In this document: piece by piece, positions 26,907-37,950 of the stretch
Numbering within the stretch: the first letter of the stretch is position 1
How the letters are laid out: every line of letters starts with the position of its first letter
NCBI GenBank assembly: GCA_938003725.1
Contig: CALKXX010000009.1
Location: 1-42,926, forward strand
DNA length: 42,926 nucleotides
Source of the DNA: an uncultured Sphingomonadaceae bacterium
GTDB taxonomy: Bacteria; Pseudomonadota; Alphaproteobacteria; Sphingomonadales; Sphingomonadaceae
Direction of reading: 5' to 3'
Program-made: the position numbers and the translations under genes
Notes under the pieces: generated by a model
Seen by the model: the letters and a program-made list of their open reading frames with translations, nothing else
Told to the model about the DNA's origin: nothing
The model's database searches: none

Positions 26907-28568
26907 TTACTTGATCTGCGGCAGTGTTTCAAACTGGTGGAATGGCGGCGGGCTCGACAACGTCCACTCCAGCGTCGTTGCGCCTTCCCCCCAGTAATTA
27001 CCCTCTGCTTTACGCCCGGCCACTAATGACCAACCGATATTGACGAAGAAGATAACCACACCGACCAGCATCACAGCATAGCCCAGCGAGCTGATCTGGT
27101 TCCAATAGGCAAACTGTTCAGGATAGTCCGCATAACGGCGCGGCATACCTTGCTGCCCCAGGAAGTGCTGAGGGAAGAACAGGATGTTCACACCGATGAA
27201 GAAAATCCAGAAATGCAGTTGGCCGAGAAGCTCACTATAATGACGTCCCGACATTTTTGGGAACCAATAGTAGAAACCTGCAAAGATCGAGAAAACCGCT
27301 CCCAGTGACAACACATAGTGGAAGTGGGCAACGACATAATAAGTATCATGAAGATTATCATCGACACCGCCATTGGCCAGCACCACGCCGGTCACGCCGC
27401 CGACGGTGAACATGAAGATGAAACCAAGCGCCCAAACCATAGGCGTTTTGAAAGTCATCGATCCGCCCCACATAGTTGCGATCCACGAGAATATCTTGAT
27501 ACCCGTTGGCACCGCAATCACCATTGTCGCAGCAGTGAAATACATTTTCACATTAACCGACATGCCGGTGGTGAACATATGGTGCGCCCACACAACAAAG
27601 CCGACCACGCCAATAGCAACCATCGCATAGGCCATACCGAGATATCCGAACACTGGCTTACGCGCAAATGTCGATACAATCTGACTAACCATGCCAAAGC
27701 CAGGCAAGATCATGATGTACACTTCCGGGTGGCCAAAGAACCAGAAAAGATGCTGGTACAAGACCGGATCACCGCCGCCCGCGGCATCAAAGAAAGTGGT
27801 GCCGAAATTACGATCGGTGAGCAGCATTGTGATCGCAGCAGCCAGAACTGGAAGCGCGAGCAACAACAAGAAAGCCGTCACCAATACGGACCACACAAAT
27901 AGCGGCATTTTGTGCAACGTCATGCCCGGCGCACGCATGTTGAAGATCGTGGTAATGAAGTTAATCGCGCCAAGGATTGATGAAGCACCAGCAAGGTGAA
28001 GCGACAGGATCGCCATATCCATCGCTGGTCCAATAGACCCGCTCGTCGAGAGCGGTGCATAGACCGTCCAACCAGTTCCGGCCCCAAGACCAGTGCCGCC
28101 TGGCACAAAGGTCGAACCCAACAGCAGAAGAAACGCAGGAACCAACAGCCAAAAACTGATGTTATTCATCCGCGGAAAGGCCATATCCGGCGCGCCGATC
28201 ATCAACGGCACAAACCAGTTACCAAAGCCGCCAATCATCGCCGGCATCACCATGAAAAAGACCATGATGAGACCGTGTGCGGTAATCAGAACATTCCAAA
28301 GATGGTAAGCCTGATCCATCGAGGCAGCAGAGCCCTGATGCATGCTAGCCCAAGCCTGCAGATATTGGATGCCGGGCTCAGCCAGCTCTAGGCGCATAAG
28401 CCCAGATATAGCACCACCAATGATCCCTGCGACGATGGCAAAAATCAGATAGAGTGTACCAATATCCTTGTGGTTGGTTGACATGAACCAGCGTTGGAAA
28501 AACGCGGGCTTGTGATCAGCGTCATGGGCGTGATCATCCAAGTGACCATCTGCTGCGATTGTTGTCAT
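26907..28568 (-). CDS. ctaD: Cytochrome c oxidase subunit I
   Basis: [56 protein letters not shown]. Confidence 0.98.
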   Translation of the reverse strand: MTTIAADGHLDDHAHDADHKPAFFQRWFMSTNHKDIGTLYLIFAIVAGIIGGAISGLMRLELAEPGIQYLQAWASMHQGSAASMDQAYHLWNVLITAHGLIMVFFMVMPAMIGGFGNWFVPLMIGAPDMAFPRMNNISFWLLVPAFLLLLGSTFVPGGTGLGAGTGWTVYAPLSTSGSIGPAMDMAILSLHLAGASSILGAINFITTIFNMRAPGMTLHKMPLFVWSVLVTAFLLLLALPVLAAAITMLLTDRNFGTTFFDAAGGGDPVLYQHLFWFFGHPEVYIMILPGFGMVSQIVSTFARKPVFGYLGMAYAMVAIGVVGFVVWAHHMFTTGMSVNVKMYFTAATMVIAVPTGIKIFSWIATMWGGSMTFKTPMVWALGFIFMFTVGGVTGVVLANGGVDDNLHDTYYVVAHFHYVLSLGAVFSIFAGFYYWFPKMSGRHYSELLGQLHFWIFFIGVNILFFPQHFLGQQGMPRRYADYPEQFAYWNQISSLGYAVMLVGVVIFFVNIGWSLVAGRKAEGNYWGEGATTLEWTLSSPPPFHQFETLPQIK

Positions 28569-28581
28569 GTTCTCTTAACCC

Positions 28582-29613
28582 TCAGTTCGTTGCCGCAACT
28601 GCTTCTTCAGCAGGAGCAGTTTCTGTCGCGTTTTCATCACCAGTTGCATCAGCGGCGGTTTCGGCTGGAGCTCCTTCTGCATCGGCAACCTCAGCCTCTC
28701 CCCCACCTTTCACCGTTCCGCCATTCGCGCGGACCCAGTCGTTGAACTTATCTTCCGAAAGCACCTCGACCGTAATCGGCATAAATCCGTGCCGCGCGCC
28801 ACAAAGCTCTGAACATTGGCCGTAATAAACACCTTCGCGATCAATCTGGAGGACCTTCTCGTTGATCCGGCCCGGAACCGCATCCAGCTTGAACCAAGCC
28901 GCTGGAATGGAGAAACTGTGGATCACATCTGCAGCGGTGATCAGCAATTTTACCGGCTTGCCGACGGGGATAACCATACGATTATCGACCGCCAGTTGAT
29001 AGGGCTCACCGCGCTTGTCCGCCTCTTCCTCAGGCAGCATGCTCGAGATAACTTCAAAATCACCATTGTCAGGATAGCTGTATCCCCAATACCATTGGTA
29101 GCCGGTCACTTTAACCGTCAACGCATCTTCGGGGGCAGGCTCAAATTGCTTCGCCAGCAAACTGATCGACGGAACCGCGATAACCAAAAGGATAAGTACG
29201 GGAATAACCGTCCACACCACTTCGATAAAAGTATTGTGCGTAGTCTTCGACGGCTCAGGATTGGCACCGCGACGAAATTTAACAATGACCCAGAACAACA
29301 ACCCCAGAACAAACAGACTTACCCCAAACATCATGGGGACCAAAATTACGTTATTGATCCAATGGGCATCCTTGCCAGTTTCGCTAAACTGCTGTTGAAA
29401 ATCAATACCGCCGTCGACAGGCATACCGATCCCGGGAGTCGGCTTCATCGGCGTATATAGATCAGGGTCGAGACCATCTGACCCAGCCGTATCTTCAGCA
29501 GAGGCCCCCGCCTCAGTTGCCGCCGGCTCCGGCCCAGCTTCTTGCGCCAACGCTGCGGTCGGTGCGAGAATCAATCCCAGCGCCAAAATCCATGCTTTCA
29601 CGTAATGAGTCAT
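28582..29613 (-). CDS. ctaC: Cytochrome c oxidase subunit II
   Basis: Signal peptide; VIHSFSIPAAWFKLDAVPGR; YYGQCSELCGARHGFMPI CuA motif; Ala/Glu-rich C-terminal tail. Confidence 0.97.
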   Translation of the reverse strand: MTHYVKAWILALGLILAPTAALAQEAGPEPAATEAGASAEDTAGSDGLDPDLYTPMKPTPGIGMPVDGGIDFQQQFSETGKDAHWINNVILVPMMFGVSLFVLGLLFWVIVKFRRGANPEPSKTTHNTFIEVVWTVIPVLILLVIAVPSISLLAKQFEPAPEDALTVKVTGYQWYWGYSYPDNGDFEVISSMLPEEEADKRGEPYQLAVDNRMVIPVGKPVKLLITAADVIHSFSIPAAWFKLDAVPGRINEKVLQIDREGVYYGQCSELCGARHGFMPITVEVLSEDKFNDWVRANGGTVKGGGEAEVADAEGAPAETAADATGDENATETAPAEEAVAATN

Positions 29614-29844
29614 GTATTGCTCAACCCTATCTTACCCTGTTTTTCTGTCATTTTCCGAGCCATATGTCGATATCGCCTAAGTCTAAGGCAGTCGATGCCA
29701 ACGGTTCGGATAAACCCCTTTGGGAGCGGCTTATAAGCAGGGTTGCCGCAAGCCTCAAGCACCTCTAAGCATATTTTTACAGATTTTGGCCTTTTTATCA
29801 TTTGATGCGAGGACTACATTATCTGTGTTTCCCACCTTAACAAT

Positions 29845-30447
29845 ATGACATTTGGGGCAAAGGCATTGAACGAAATAGATATTCTCAACGAATTCCGGTC
29901 CTGCGATGCACTTCTGGAAGGGCATTTCATATTGTCGTCCGGACGTCACAGCATGCAGTTTTTGCAATGCGCGCGACTATTAATGCAACCAGCCCGTGCA
30001 GCCAAAATGGCGGAAGCATTTACCGCTAAAGTTCCTCAGAATATCCGTCGCAATATTGATATCGTCGTATCACCTGCAATGGGCGGGGTGATTGTCGGTC
30101 ATGAAGTGGGTCGCGCTTTGGGCGTCGAAGCCATTTTTCTGGAACGGCCAGAAGGCACATTTGAATTGCGCCGGGGCTTTCATCTGGAACCGGGACAAAA
30201 GGTGCTGATGATGGAAGATGTCGTAACCACCGGGCTTTCTTCGCGGGAAGCTATTCAAGCCATTCAGGAAGCCGGGGGAGATGTCATCGCTGCCGGAGCG
30301 CTTGTTGACCGGTCCAACGGAGTCGCCCAATTTGACGTCCCGTTCTATCCACTGGTGACGCTTGATGTGCCGTCTTATGCACCGGATCAAATCCCCGCAG
30401 AGCTGGCCGCAATACCGGCATCCAAACCCGGCAGCCGCAAGGCGTGA
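29845..30447 (+). CDS. pyrE: Orotate phosphoribosyltransferase
   Basis: [42 protein letters not shown]. Start uncertain (ATG 29845 or TTG 29866). Confidence 0.95.
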   Translation: MTFGAKALNEIDILNEFRSCDALLEGHFILSSGRHSMQFLQCARLLMQPARAAKMAEAFTAKVPQNIRRNIDIVVSPAMGGVIVGHEVGRALGVEAIFLERPEGTFELRRGFHLEPGQKVLMMEDVVTTGLSSREAIQAIQEAGGDVIAAGALVDRSNGVAQFDVPFYPLVTLDVPSYAPDQIPAELAAIPASKPGSRKA

Positions 30448-31178
30448 GCGCGATCAAATATCTCAGGTTGGGTGTTAACATCGACCATGTCGCGACAATC
30501 CGCAACGCACGCGGGGGGGATCACCCCGAACCGGTAAGAGCGGCATTAATGGCGGCCAAAGCCGGAGCGGATGGGATTACCGCACACCTAAGAGAGGATC
30601 GGCGACATATCCGGGACAACGACCTAACCGTGCTGATGGATGAGCTCTCGATCCCGCTCAACTTGGAAATGGCAGCGACCGACGAAATGCTGGATATCGC
30701 ACTGCGCCATCGGCCACATGCAGCCTGTATCGTGCCAGAGAATCGTGAGGAACGCACTACTGAGGGCGGTTTGGACGCTGCGGGGCAACATAATCGTCTA
30801 ACTGATTTTGTTGGGCAGCTCAGAAACGCTAACATCCGGGTAAGCCTTTTTATTGAACCGGACCCGCGTCAGGTAGAGGCGGCGATTCATCTGGGTGCGC
30901 CAGTGGTCGAATTTCATACGGGGCATTATGCGCACGTAGCGGGGGCCGATCGCGAAGCCGAGTTGCGGCGGATTTCGGAGGCAGCCGCTCTAGCTGCGAA
31001 AAACGGAATTGAACCGCACGCTGGACACGGGCTGACATTCGACAATGTGCAGCCGATTGCTGCGATCCCGCAGTTGGCAGAACTCAACATTGGACATTTT
31101 CTAATCGGCGAGGCCATATTTGGTGGGCTTGGCAATAGCATCCGAGAGATGCGTGCGCTGATGGATGAGACGCGGTGA
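30444..31178 (+). CDS. pdxJ: Pyridoxine 5'-phosphate synthase
   Basis: [59 protein letters not shown]. Confidence 0.98.
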   Translation: MSAIKYLRLGVNIDHVATIRNARGGDHPEPVRAALMAAKAGADGITAHLREDRRHIRDNDLTVLMDELSIPLNLEMAATDEMLDIALRHRPHAACIVPENREERTTEGGLDAAGQHNRLTDFVGQLRNANIRVSLFIEPDPRQVEAAIHLGAPVVEFHTGHYAHVAGADREAELRRISEAAALAAKNGIEPHAGHGLTFDNVQPIAAIPQLAELNIGHFLIGEAIFGGLGNSIREMRALMDETR

Positions 31179-31278
31179 GAAATAGATCGGTTACCACAGC
31201 TCACCCCGCGAAAGCATCTGCTCTTGGTACGGCACCGCGAATGCCGTCACCCACAGGCTTAAGTAAGGGAATAACCTT

Positions 31279-31701
31279 ATGATCATCGGCCTCGGCTCTG
31301 ACCTCTGCAATATCGAGCGGATCCAGAATTCGCTCGACCGTTTTGGCGAACGCTTCGAAAACCGGGTATTTACCGAAATCGAACGCGCCAAAGCCCGCCG
31401 CCGACCCTTTACCATCGCCGGAACCTACGCGAAACGCTTCGCTGCAAAAGAGGCATATTCCAAAGCCGTGGGAACCGGTTTTCGCGCGGGCGTGTTTATG
31501 AAAGATATTGGCGTCGTCAACGCAAAGAGCGGCGCACCGACATTGGCATTGACGGGTGGCGCCAAAAAACGGCTCGACGCGCTTACGCCAGAAGGATATA
31601 AAGCCATCGTTCATCTCACACTCACAGACGATCATCCATGGGCGCAGGCATTCGTAATTATCGAGGCCGAACCGATACAAAGCACGCCGCGCAATGGTTG
31701 A
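31279..31701 (+). CDS. acpS: Holo-[acyl-carrier-protein] synthase
   Basis: [57 protein letters not shown]. Confidence 0.97.
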   Translation: MIIGLGSDLCNIERIQNSLDRFGERFENRVFTEIERAKARRRPFTIAGTYAKRFAAKEAYSKAVGTGFRAGVFMKDIGVVNAKSGAPTLALTGGAKKRLDALTPEGYKAIVHLTLTDDHPWAQAFVIIEAEPIQSTPRNG

Positions 31702-32629
31702 AGCTTCCTCAGATAAAGATAATAAAGACAAAGATATGGCGATAGACACTACTGGTTCTGGAGCGGAAACCGGAACGACCAATACGGATAAGCAGGAAAA
31801 GGAAAAAACCGACTGGATCGGCGAGTTTAAAAGCATCGCCCTTTTGCTGCTGGCGGTGCTGGCATTTCATAGCTTTGTCGCAAAGCCATTTTATATTCCT
31901 TCTGTTTCGATGATGCCGGGCTTGCTGGTCGGGGACCGGCTGGTGGTCAGCAAATATGCCTATGGCTGGTCTTGGGTGTCGCCCACTTTCCATATATTCC
32001 CGCGCACAAAAGGGCGTATATTCGGTTCAATCCCTGAACGCGGCGATATCGTGATTTTGACACCAAAGGATCAAAGCAGCGACTATATCAAAAGGGTTAT
32101 CGGCTTGCCCGGCGACACAATTGAACTGCGCGGCGGACAAGTGTTTATCAACGGTGTCGCGGTGCGACAGGATGTGCAGCCGACGCTTGATATTCCGATT
32201 GATGCCAATGCGCCATGTGGCGATGGAGAATTTCCCGGTATGCGTACGACTGATGCGGCCGGAAATCCGGTATGCACCGTTCCAATTCTCCGCGAAACGC
32301 TGCCCAATGGGGTGAGTTATGACATCATTGATATGGGCGAGCGCTATTCGGTGGACAATATTTCCCCGATCGTCATCCCCGATAGTCACGTCTATCTGAT
32401 GGGTGACAATCGCGATCAGTCCGCCGATAGCCGAGTGGCCAGCCTTCAAGGGGGGCTTGGAGGCTCTATCCCATGGGAAAATATCGGTGGCCGCGCAGAA
32501 TTTATCACATTCTCACTAGACGGAAATACAAGCTTTAATCCGATAAGCTGGTTCACCTCCTTCCGCAGCGGTCGAGCGGGAACAAGCCTGCGCCCCGACC
32601 GGGTTGAGGCTCTGCCGGCAGCAAAGTGA
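31694..32629 (+). CDS. lepB: Signal peptidase I
   Basis: [62 protein letters not shown]. Confidence 0.97.
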   Translation: MVEASSDKDNKDKDMAIDTTGSGAETGTTNTDKQEKEKTDWIGEFKSIALLLLAVLAFHSFVAKPFYIPSVSMMPGLLVGDRLVVSKYAYGWSWVSPTFHIFPRTKGRIFGSIPERGDIVILTPKDQSSDYIKRVIGLPGDTIELRGGQVFINGVAVRQDVQPTLDIPIDANAPCGDGEFPGMRTTDAAGNPVCTVPILRETLPNGVSYDIIDMGERYSVDNISPIVIPDSHVYLMGDNRDQSADSRVASLQGGLGGSIPWENIGGRAEFITFSLDGNTSFNPISWFTSFRSGRAGTSLRPDRVEALPAAK

Positions 32630-32639
32630 CCGATGTCGC

Positions 32640-32916
32640 ATGAGCGATAGCGACAAGCCAAAACTTGGAAAACCCGGACCATCGGAACTACATGACCCTG
32701 CGCTGAGGCAGGAGTTTCGCAAAGCTGGTATCTGGATCGGCATGGCCGTAGCGATATATTTGATGGCAATATTGGCACAGCCATAGCTGCTGGTCATCGG
32801 CGGGATTGATATTGGGATTGGCACTAGCCGATCCGATTATTTCCATGATCAAAATCTTTCTGGAGCGCCGATCGGAGCAGGCGCCCGAAAAACCCGTCGT
32901 TCTGGACGGACACTGA
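32640..32916 (+). pseudogene. Possible degenerate membrane-protein gene (AI-2E transporter-like start joined to an out-of-frame tail)
   Basis: MSDSDKPKLGKPGPSELHDPALRQEFRKAGIWIGMAVAIYLMAILAQP, TAG, then LLVIGGI in frame and ILGLALADPIISMIKIFLERRSEQAPEKPVVLDGH* in the +1 frame. The 48-aa ORF alone (32640..32786) could instead be a small gene. Confidence 0.4.
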
Positions 32917-32937
32917 TCTCAATTAGCTTCGAGAATA

Positions 32938-33867
32938 TTAGAGCCTAAGGCCTTCAGTTTCCGGCAACCCCGCCATAATATTGAGATTTTGAACTGCCGC
33001 TCCTGAAGCGCCTTTGCCTAGGTTATCGAGCCGCGCGATCAGCCTTGCTTGATATTCACCGGCATTGGGGAAAACAAACAACTCCAAACGGTCGATTGGC
33101 GGATCATTCTCGCTCAATAACAGCTCGCTGGTCGTCTCTCCCTTACTGACTTCGACAATTGCTGATCCGGCATAGTGGTCACTCAGCGCTTCAAACAATG
33201 CCCCTGCCTCGATATCGCCCATCGCCCCTAGGTGGAGCGGCACGTCTACCAACATACCCCGATAGGCGCGAATAACAGCCGGTGAAAAGATTACATCATG
33301 GGTCAGCCCCCCCTGTATCTTCATTTCGGGTATATGTTTGTGCGCGAGATCCAATCCGTAGCTGCGGAAACCCATGTCGGGTTCATTGGCAAAGCGTTCG
33401 ATCAACGCCTTCCCACCACCTGAATAGCCGGATACCGCGTTGGCGACGAAGGGCCAGTCCGCCGGGATTAGGCCGCGCGCAATTAACGGCGCGATCAGCC
33501 CGAGAAATCCTGTGGGATAGCAGCCCGGATTGGATACAAACCGCCCGGCTGCTATCGCCTCGCGCTGCCCTTCTCGAAATTCCGAAAATCCATATATCCA
33601 GCCATCTGCAACGCGGTGCGCCGAGGATGCATCAATGATCCGAGTCGATTCGTTATCAACCAGAGCGACGGCTTCAATTGCCGCTTCATCCGGTAGACAC
33701 AGAATAACAAAATCACTGTCGTTAATCGCTTCGCGCCGAGCAGTGATATCTTTGCGTTTGTTATCATCCAACGTGATCAGCGTAAATTCTTCTCGATCCG
33801 CCAACCGGTCGGCAATCTCCAACCCTGTCGTACCGGCTGCACCATCAATGAAAACGATTTGCGTCAT
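32938..33867 (-). CDS. argC: N-acetyl-gamma-glutamyl-phosphate reductase (type 2)
   Basis: IVFIDGAAGTTGLEIADRL; VSNPGCYPTGFLGLIAPLI; AVSGYSGGGK. Start at 33867 rather than 33936. Confidence 0.93.
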   Translation of the reverse strand: MTQIVFIDGAAGTTGLEIADRLADREEFTLITLDDNKRKDITARREAINDSDFVILCLPDEAAIEAVALVDNESTRIIDASSAHRVADGWIYGFSEFREGQREAIAAGRFVSNPGCYPTGFLGLIAPLIARGLIPADWPFVANAVSGYSGGGKALIERFANEPDMGFRSYGLDLAHKHIPEMKIQGGLTHDVIFSPAVIRAYRGMLVDVPLHLGAMGDIEAGALFEALSDHYAGSAIVEVSKGETTSELLLSENDPPIDRLELFVFPNAGEYQARLIARLDNLGKGASGAAVQNLNIMAGLPETEGLRL

Positions 33868-33877
33868 TTGTCGGATC

Positions 33878-34897
33878 TCAACTTGGCCGCTTGCGTGAGA
33901 GAATGGTTTCTTCGGTTTCACCAAAGCGAGCAACAACTTTTGCCAGCGGCTCGCTTACAACCTGCATCCACCAGGCATTGCCGTGGATCAGCCGTTCGCT
34001 ATCCGCCATTATCCCAACATGATCCGGGAAAAAGACCAGATCACCGCGGCGCAAATCGTCACCTTCTGGAATATCCTGGCTCATCTTAACCATTTGCTGA
34101 TCGCTATCACGCGGCACATCGATCCCGGTGATCGAAAAAATCGTCTGGATCAGGCCGGAACAATCCAACCCGTCTCCGCTCCGCCCACCCCAAAGATAGG
34201 GTGCACCGATCAATTGTTCGGCAAGGTCTGCAGCGCTGTTTGTACCGTCAAAAATGACTTTCGCACCGATGGCCTGCACGTGACGCTTGTGCACATAACC
34301 CTTACCGGTTTTTAGGAATTTTCCGCATTCCGAAGTTTCGCCGCAAGCCATCCTGGCGCCCATTGGTAAGCGCTTCATCACGCCGGACTTTATGTCCGGT
34401 TCGACAAAGATCAATGCAGCACGCGCCGATACCAGATGGGTCGGGTCGGCAGTTTTGCGCTTATGCTGTAGCGCATGGACCGGCAAATAGCCGACATAAC
34501 CATCGAGCACACAATAGCCCCAAGCCCAGTCACCCGCGACATCGAGCATCTGAAAGTCTTCACCATGCAACAATTCCGAAACGGCCTCATAGTTCTTGCC
34601 GCCGCCCTTTCGGATCATCGCTTTTGGCGCTGAACAACGCATTGCGATTGGTTCCGCATAGTGCGGTGCGAACATCTTTCCGGCCAGCGCTATATCTGCA
34701 AGGTCACCGCGATGTGCTGTAACCCGGGGATCAAACTCTTCTTCGGGCCCATGCAGCGAAAATTTCGCGCGCGCAGTTTCTTTTGCGGCCTTCATATCCA
34801 TTATTTTGTGCACCCCAATTACACCCAAGCCATTTCGCCGAGTGATTTGGCCATATTTATGACAATGGCCGCCTTTAGCCGAACTTGCCCCAGTCAA
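33878..34897 (-). CDS. NlpC/P60 (C40) family peptidase with SH3-like N-terminal domains
   Basis: APYLWGGRSGDGLDCSGLIQTIF; GDLVFFPDHVGIMADSERLIHGN. Start may be at 34801 (MDMKAAKETARAKF). Confidence 0.9.
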   Translation of the reverse strand: MTGASSAKGGHCHKYGQITRRNGLGVIGVHKIMDMKAAKETARAKFSLHGPEEEFDPRVTAHRGDLADIALAGKMFAPHYAEPIAMRCSAPKAMIRKGGGKNYEAVSELLHGEDFQMLDVAGDWAWGYCVLDGYVGYLPVHALQHKRKTADPTHLVSARAALIFVEPDIKSGVMKRLPMGARMACGETSECGKFLKTGKGYVHKRHVQAIGAKVIFDGTNSAADLAEQLIGAPYLWGGRSGDGLDCSGLIQTIFSITGIDVPRDSDQQMVKMSQDIPEGDDLRRGDLVFFPDHVGIMADSERLIHGNAWWMQVVSEPLAKVVARFGETEETILSRKRPS

Positions 34898-34920
34898 GCA
34901 AGCTGGGAGAAATAGCGAGT

Positions 34921-36339
34921 CTATTTATAGCGAGTTTTTAAATAAGCCCAGCTAGCTCGCAATCCCAGCGCTTCGCCGCCTTTTGGACGCCCGGCCTTAC
35001 TCGCTGGACGCCAAGCATAGGTATCGAAATGCACCCAAGGAATATCTTTGGGCACAAATTTTTGAAGGAAAAGGGCCGCTGTCATACAACCGGCAAAAGA
35101 TCCTGGCGCGCTGTTCACACAATCGGCAATCGAGCTGTTTAGGCGATATTCGTAGCGCGACCAAAGCGGCATCCGCCACAAAGGGTCATCTTCATCGTCG
35201 CCCGCTTGCAACAACCCGTCCGCAATATCATCATCGGTGCAGAACATCGCCGGAAGGTCTGGTCCAAGCGCCACACGAGCTGCCCCGGTTAGAGTTGCAA
35301 AATCAATAATCAATTCGGGTTCGTCCTCACCCGCCAATGTAAGCGCGTCTCCCAATACCAGCCGTCCTTCCGCGTCGGTATTGGTGATTTCAACCGTGAT
35401 ACCTTTTCGACTATCGATGACATCTCCAGGTCGGTAAGCGTGACCATCAACCGAATTTTCCACGGCGGAAACCAGCAAGTGCAACTGAACCGGCAGCTTT
35501 GCTTCCATAATCAGCTTGGCCAGTGCGATCGCATGAGCTGCACCGCCCATGTCTTTTTTCATGAGCAGCATCCCAGCAGGGGATTTCATACTCAAACCGC
35601 CGCTGTCAAACGTTACGCCCTTCCCAACGATAGCGATTTTTGGGTGATCCTGCTTTCCCCATTTCAGTTCAATTAACCGGGGAGCATGATCGCGCATCGC
35701 CGCTTTGCCCACGGCATGGATCATCGGGAAATTTTTCTCTAATGTATCCCCCCGCGTTATCTTCAAATTAGCGCTGTGTGTTGCCGCCAATTTTTCGGAA
35801 ATATCTTCTAGCTTGTCCGGACCCATATCCGCGGCTGGCGTATTCACCATATCACGCACGAGAGCGGTCGCTTCCGCTTGCCGCACTGCCTCGTCAACCT
35901 GACTAATTTCGTCCTTAACCAACAATATGCTGGACCCTTGTTTGTCGGGCAGCTCTTTGTAACGATCAAACTCGTGCTGCGGGATCATCCACCCGAACAA
36001 CCCGCCTTTTGCACTCGCCCCCTTCAGACGGTATTTGCCCTCGGGCAAACGGCCACCGAGCTTCGCCAGAGACCAGGGGTCTAATTGTTTGTCATTGATG
36101 ACGCCCGCAACAACCGAAAAATCACCAAGCTCAGACTTGTCGTCCTTACTATCCACGGGACTCCCGGGAAGGATCAGGTAGGATTCAGGATTGGCGACAA
36201 ATTTATAGGCCTTTACAACGCTGCGGACATTATCCGGTTGATCTTTCAACCAATCCTCAAAATTATGGACATCCAATATCTGGATCGTTCGGGCTGACTG
36301 GCCTTTGTCGGCCTCTATCAATGTGCTAAAATCGGTCAT
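34921..36339 (-). CDS. Leucyl aminopeptidase family (M17) protein
   Basis: IVGKGVTFDSGGLSMKSPAGMLLMKKDMGGAAHAIALA; EITNTDAEGRLVLGDALTLA. Confidence 0.95.
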   Translation of the reverse strand: MTDFSTLIEADKGQSARTIQILDVHNFEDWLKDQPDNVRSVVKAYKFVANPESYLILPGSPVDSKDDKSELGDFSVVAGVINDKQLDPWSLAKLGGRLPEGKYRLKGASAKGGLFGWMIPQHEFDRYKELPDKQGSSILLVKDEISQVDEAVRQAEATALVRDMVNTPAADMGPDKLEDISEKLAATHSANLKITRGDTLEKNFPMIHAVGKAAMRDHAPRLIELKWGKQDHPKIAIVGKGVTFDSGGLSMKSPAGMLLMKKDMGGAAHAIALAKLIMEAKLPVQLHLLVSAVENSVDGHAYRPGDVIDSRKGITVEITNTDAEGRLVLGDALTLAGEDEPELIIDFATLTGAARVALGPDLPAMFCTDDDIADGLLQAGDDEDDPLWRMPLWSRYEYRLNSSIADCVNSAPGSFAGCMTAALFLQKFVPKDIPWVHFDTYAWRPASKAGRPKGGEALGLRASWAYLKTRYK

Positions 36340-36382
36340 CCTAAAGCTATAGCCAAGGTTTCCTATTTGCGCGAGACCCTAA

Positions 36383-37894
36383 TCAGGCAATCACGGCTTC
36401 CTCGGCAGCCACCGAATCCCCGGAATGATCCGGTGTTGATACAGGCTTGCTGAACGCCATGACACCATCATCAATTGCCTTGTGACGCAGATTGACAATA
36501 TCCTTTGGATAATTTTGATTAAGCCGCCACGGTTTACGGTCACCCTGTTTAGGCAAATCCTTTATCGCGCGCTGAACATAGCCAGACGAGAAATCTAGCA
36601 TGGGTTCTGACCCGATAGTTCGATCTTTGGGCAACGTGGGTGTAGCTATTGAAGTACCGTTTTTATCCATGAAATTTATCAAACGGCACACATATTCGCT
36701 GGTCAAATCCGCTTTCAGCGTCCAGCTGGCATTGGTATAGCCCATGGTCATCCCAAAATTCGGTACACCAGAGAACATCACCCCTTTATAATTTATTTTC
36801 TCACCGAAAATTACCGGTTCGCCATCAACCTCGATTTCAGCGCTACCGCCGGTCAGAATTTTTAGGCCGGTTGCGGTCACGACAATGTCCGCTTCCAGTA
36901 TCTTCCCGGATTTCAGCAAAATGCCGTTGCGCGTAAACTTGTCGATATGGTCTGTCGCAATGGATGCCTTGCCTGACTTGATCGCGGTAAACAGATCACT
37001 GTCCGGAACCAGACATAGCCGTTGATCCCATGGATTATAATTTGGCGTAAAATGAGTCATATCCACTTCTGGACCCATTTCCTCTTTCACCATGCCAAGC
37101 AAACGCTTCTTGAAAGCTTCTGGCTTCGTGCGGGCCAGATTGAAGGTGAACAAACCCCACAGTACATTTTTCCAGCGTGTGAACAGATATGCTAGCTTAC
37201 TCGGCAAGAATTTGCGCAGGCCAAGTGCGAATTTATCCTCGCCGGGAAGCGAGACAATATAGGTTGGTGAGCGCTGCAACATCGTCACATGCGCGGCCGT
37301 GTCCGCCATAGATGGTACCAATGTTACCGCCGTTGCGCCGCTGCCGATTACGACCACCTTCTTGCCAGTATAGTCCATATCTTCAGGCCAGAATTGCGGA
37401 TGGACAATCTTTCCAGAAAAATCGTCCTTGCCTGGAAAATCAGGATTATGCCCCTCCCGATAATCATAATAGCCGGAACACATATGCAGGAAATTACACT
37501 TGATAGTGCTGCTTGAACCGTCACTATGATTGAGCGTGACTGTCCAAAGCGCCTCTGCGCTGGACCAACTGGCTTCCACGACCTTTCGATTGAACCGGAT
37601 TTTGTCACGTAGACCATATTCGTCAACGGTCTCATTCAAATAAGTTAGAATCGATGGCGCATCCGCAATTGCTTTACGCGCGGTCCAGGGTTTGAAATTA
37701 TAACCAAGTGTATGCATATCGCTGTCGCTGCGGATACCGGGATATTTGAATAGGTCCCATGTGCCGCCTAGTCGCTCTCGCCCCTCGACGATAGCGAAGC
37801 TTTTTCCCGGACACCGCTTGGTGAAGTGTACCGCCGCGCCAATACCGGACAGGCCAGCACCAACGATAAGGATGTCTAATATTTCTGAAGTCAT
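36383..37894 (-). CDS. Flavin-containing monooxygenase, type I Baeyer-Villiger-like
   Basis: GAGLSGIGAAVH FAD motif, FSGKIVHPQFWP (FxGxxxHxxxWP fingerprint), VIGSGATAVTLVP NADP motif. Confidence 0.88.
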   Translation of the reverse strand: MTSEILDILIVGAGLSGIGAAVHFTKRCPGKSFAIVEGRERLGGTWDLFKYPGIRSDSDMHTLGYNFKPWTARKAIADAPSILTYLNETVDEYGLRDKIRFNRKVVEASWSSAEALWTVTLNHSDGSSSTIKCNFLHMCSGYYDYREGHNPDFPGKDDFSGKIVHPQFWPEDMDYTGKKVVVIGSGATAVTLVPSMADTAAHVTMLQRSPTYIVSLPGEDKFALGLRKFLPSKLAYLFTRWKNVLWGLFTFNLARTKPEAFKKRLLGMVKEEMGPEVDMTHFTPNYNPWDQRLCLVPDSDLFTAIKSGKASIATDHIDKFTRNGILLKSGKILEADIVVTATGLKILTGGSAEIEVDGEPVIFGEKINYKGVMFSGVPNFGMTMGYTNASWTLKADLTSEYVCRLINFMDKNGTSIATPTLPKDRTIGSEPMLDFSSGYVQRAIKDLPKQGDRKPWRLNQNYPKDIVNLRHKAIDDGVMAFSKPVSTPDHSGDSVAAEEAVIA

Positions 37895-37950
37895 GAAAGC
37901 GCCCATATTGACATTGATGTTAATAATCAAGTGGCAGCAGGCGCATAACT

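Noticed and set aside
31201-31836. 211-aa minus-strand ORF
   Set aside because: Antisense to acpS and the start of lepB; no recognisable domain.
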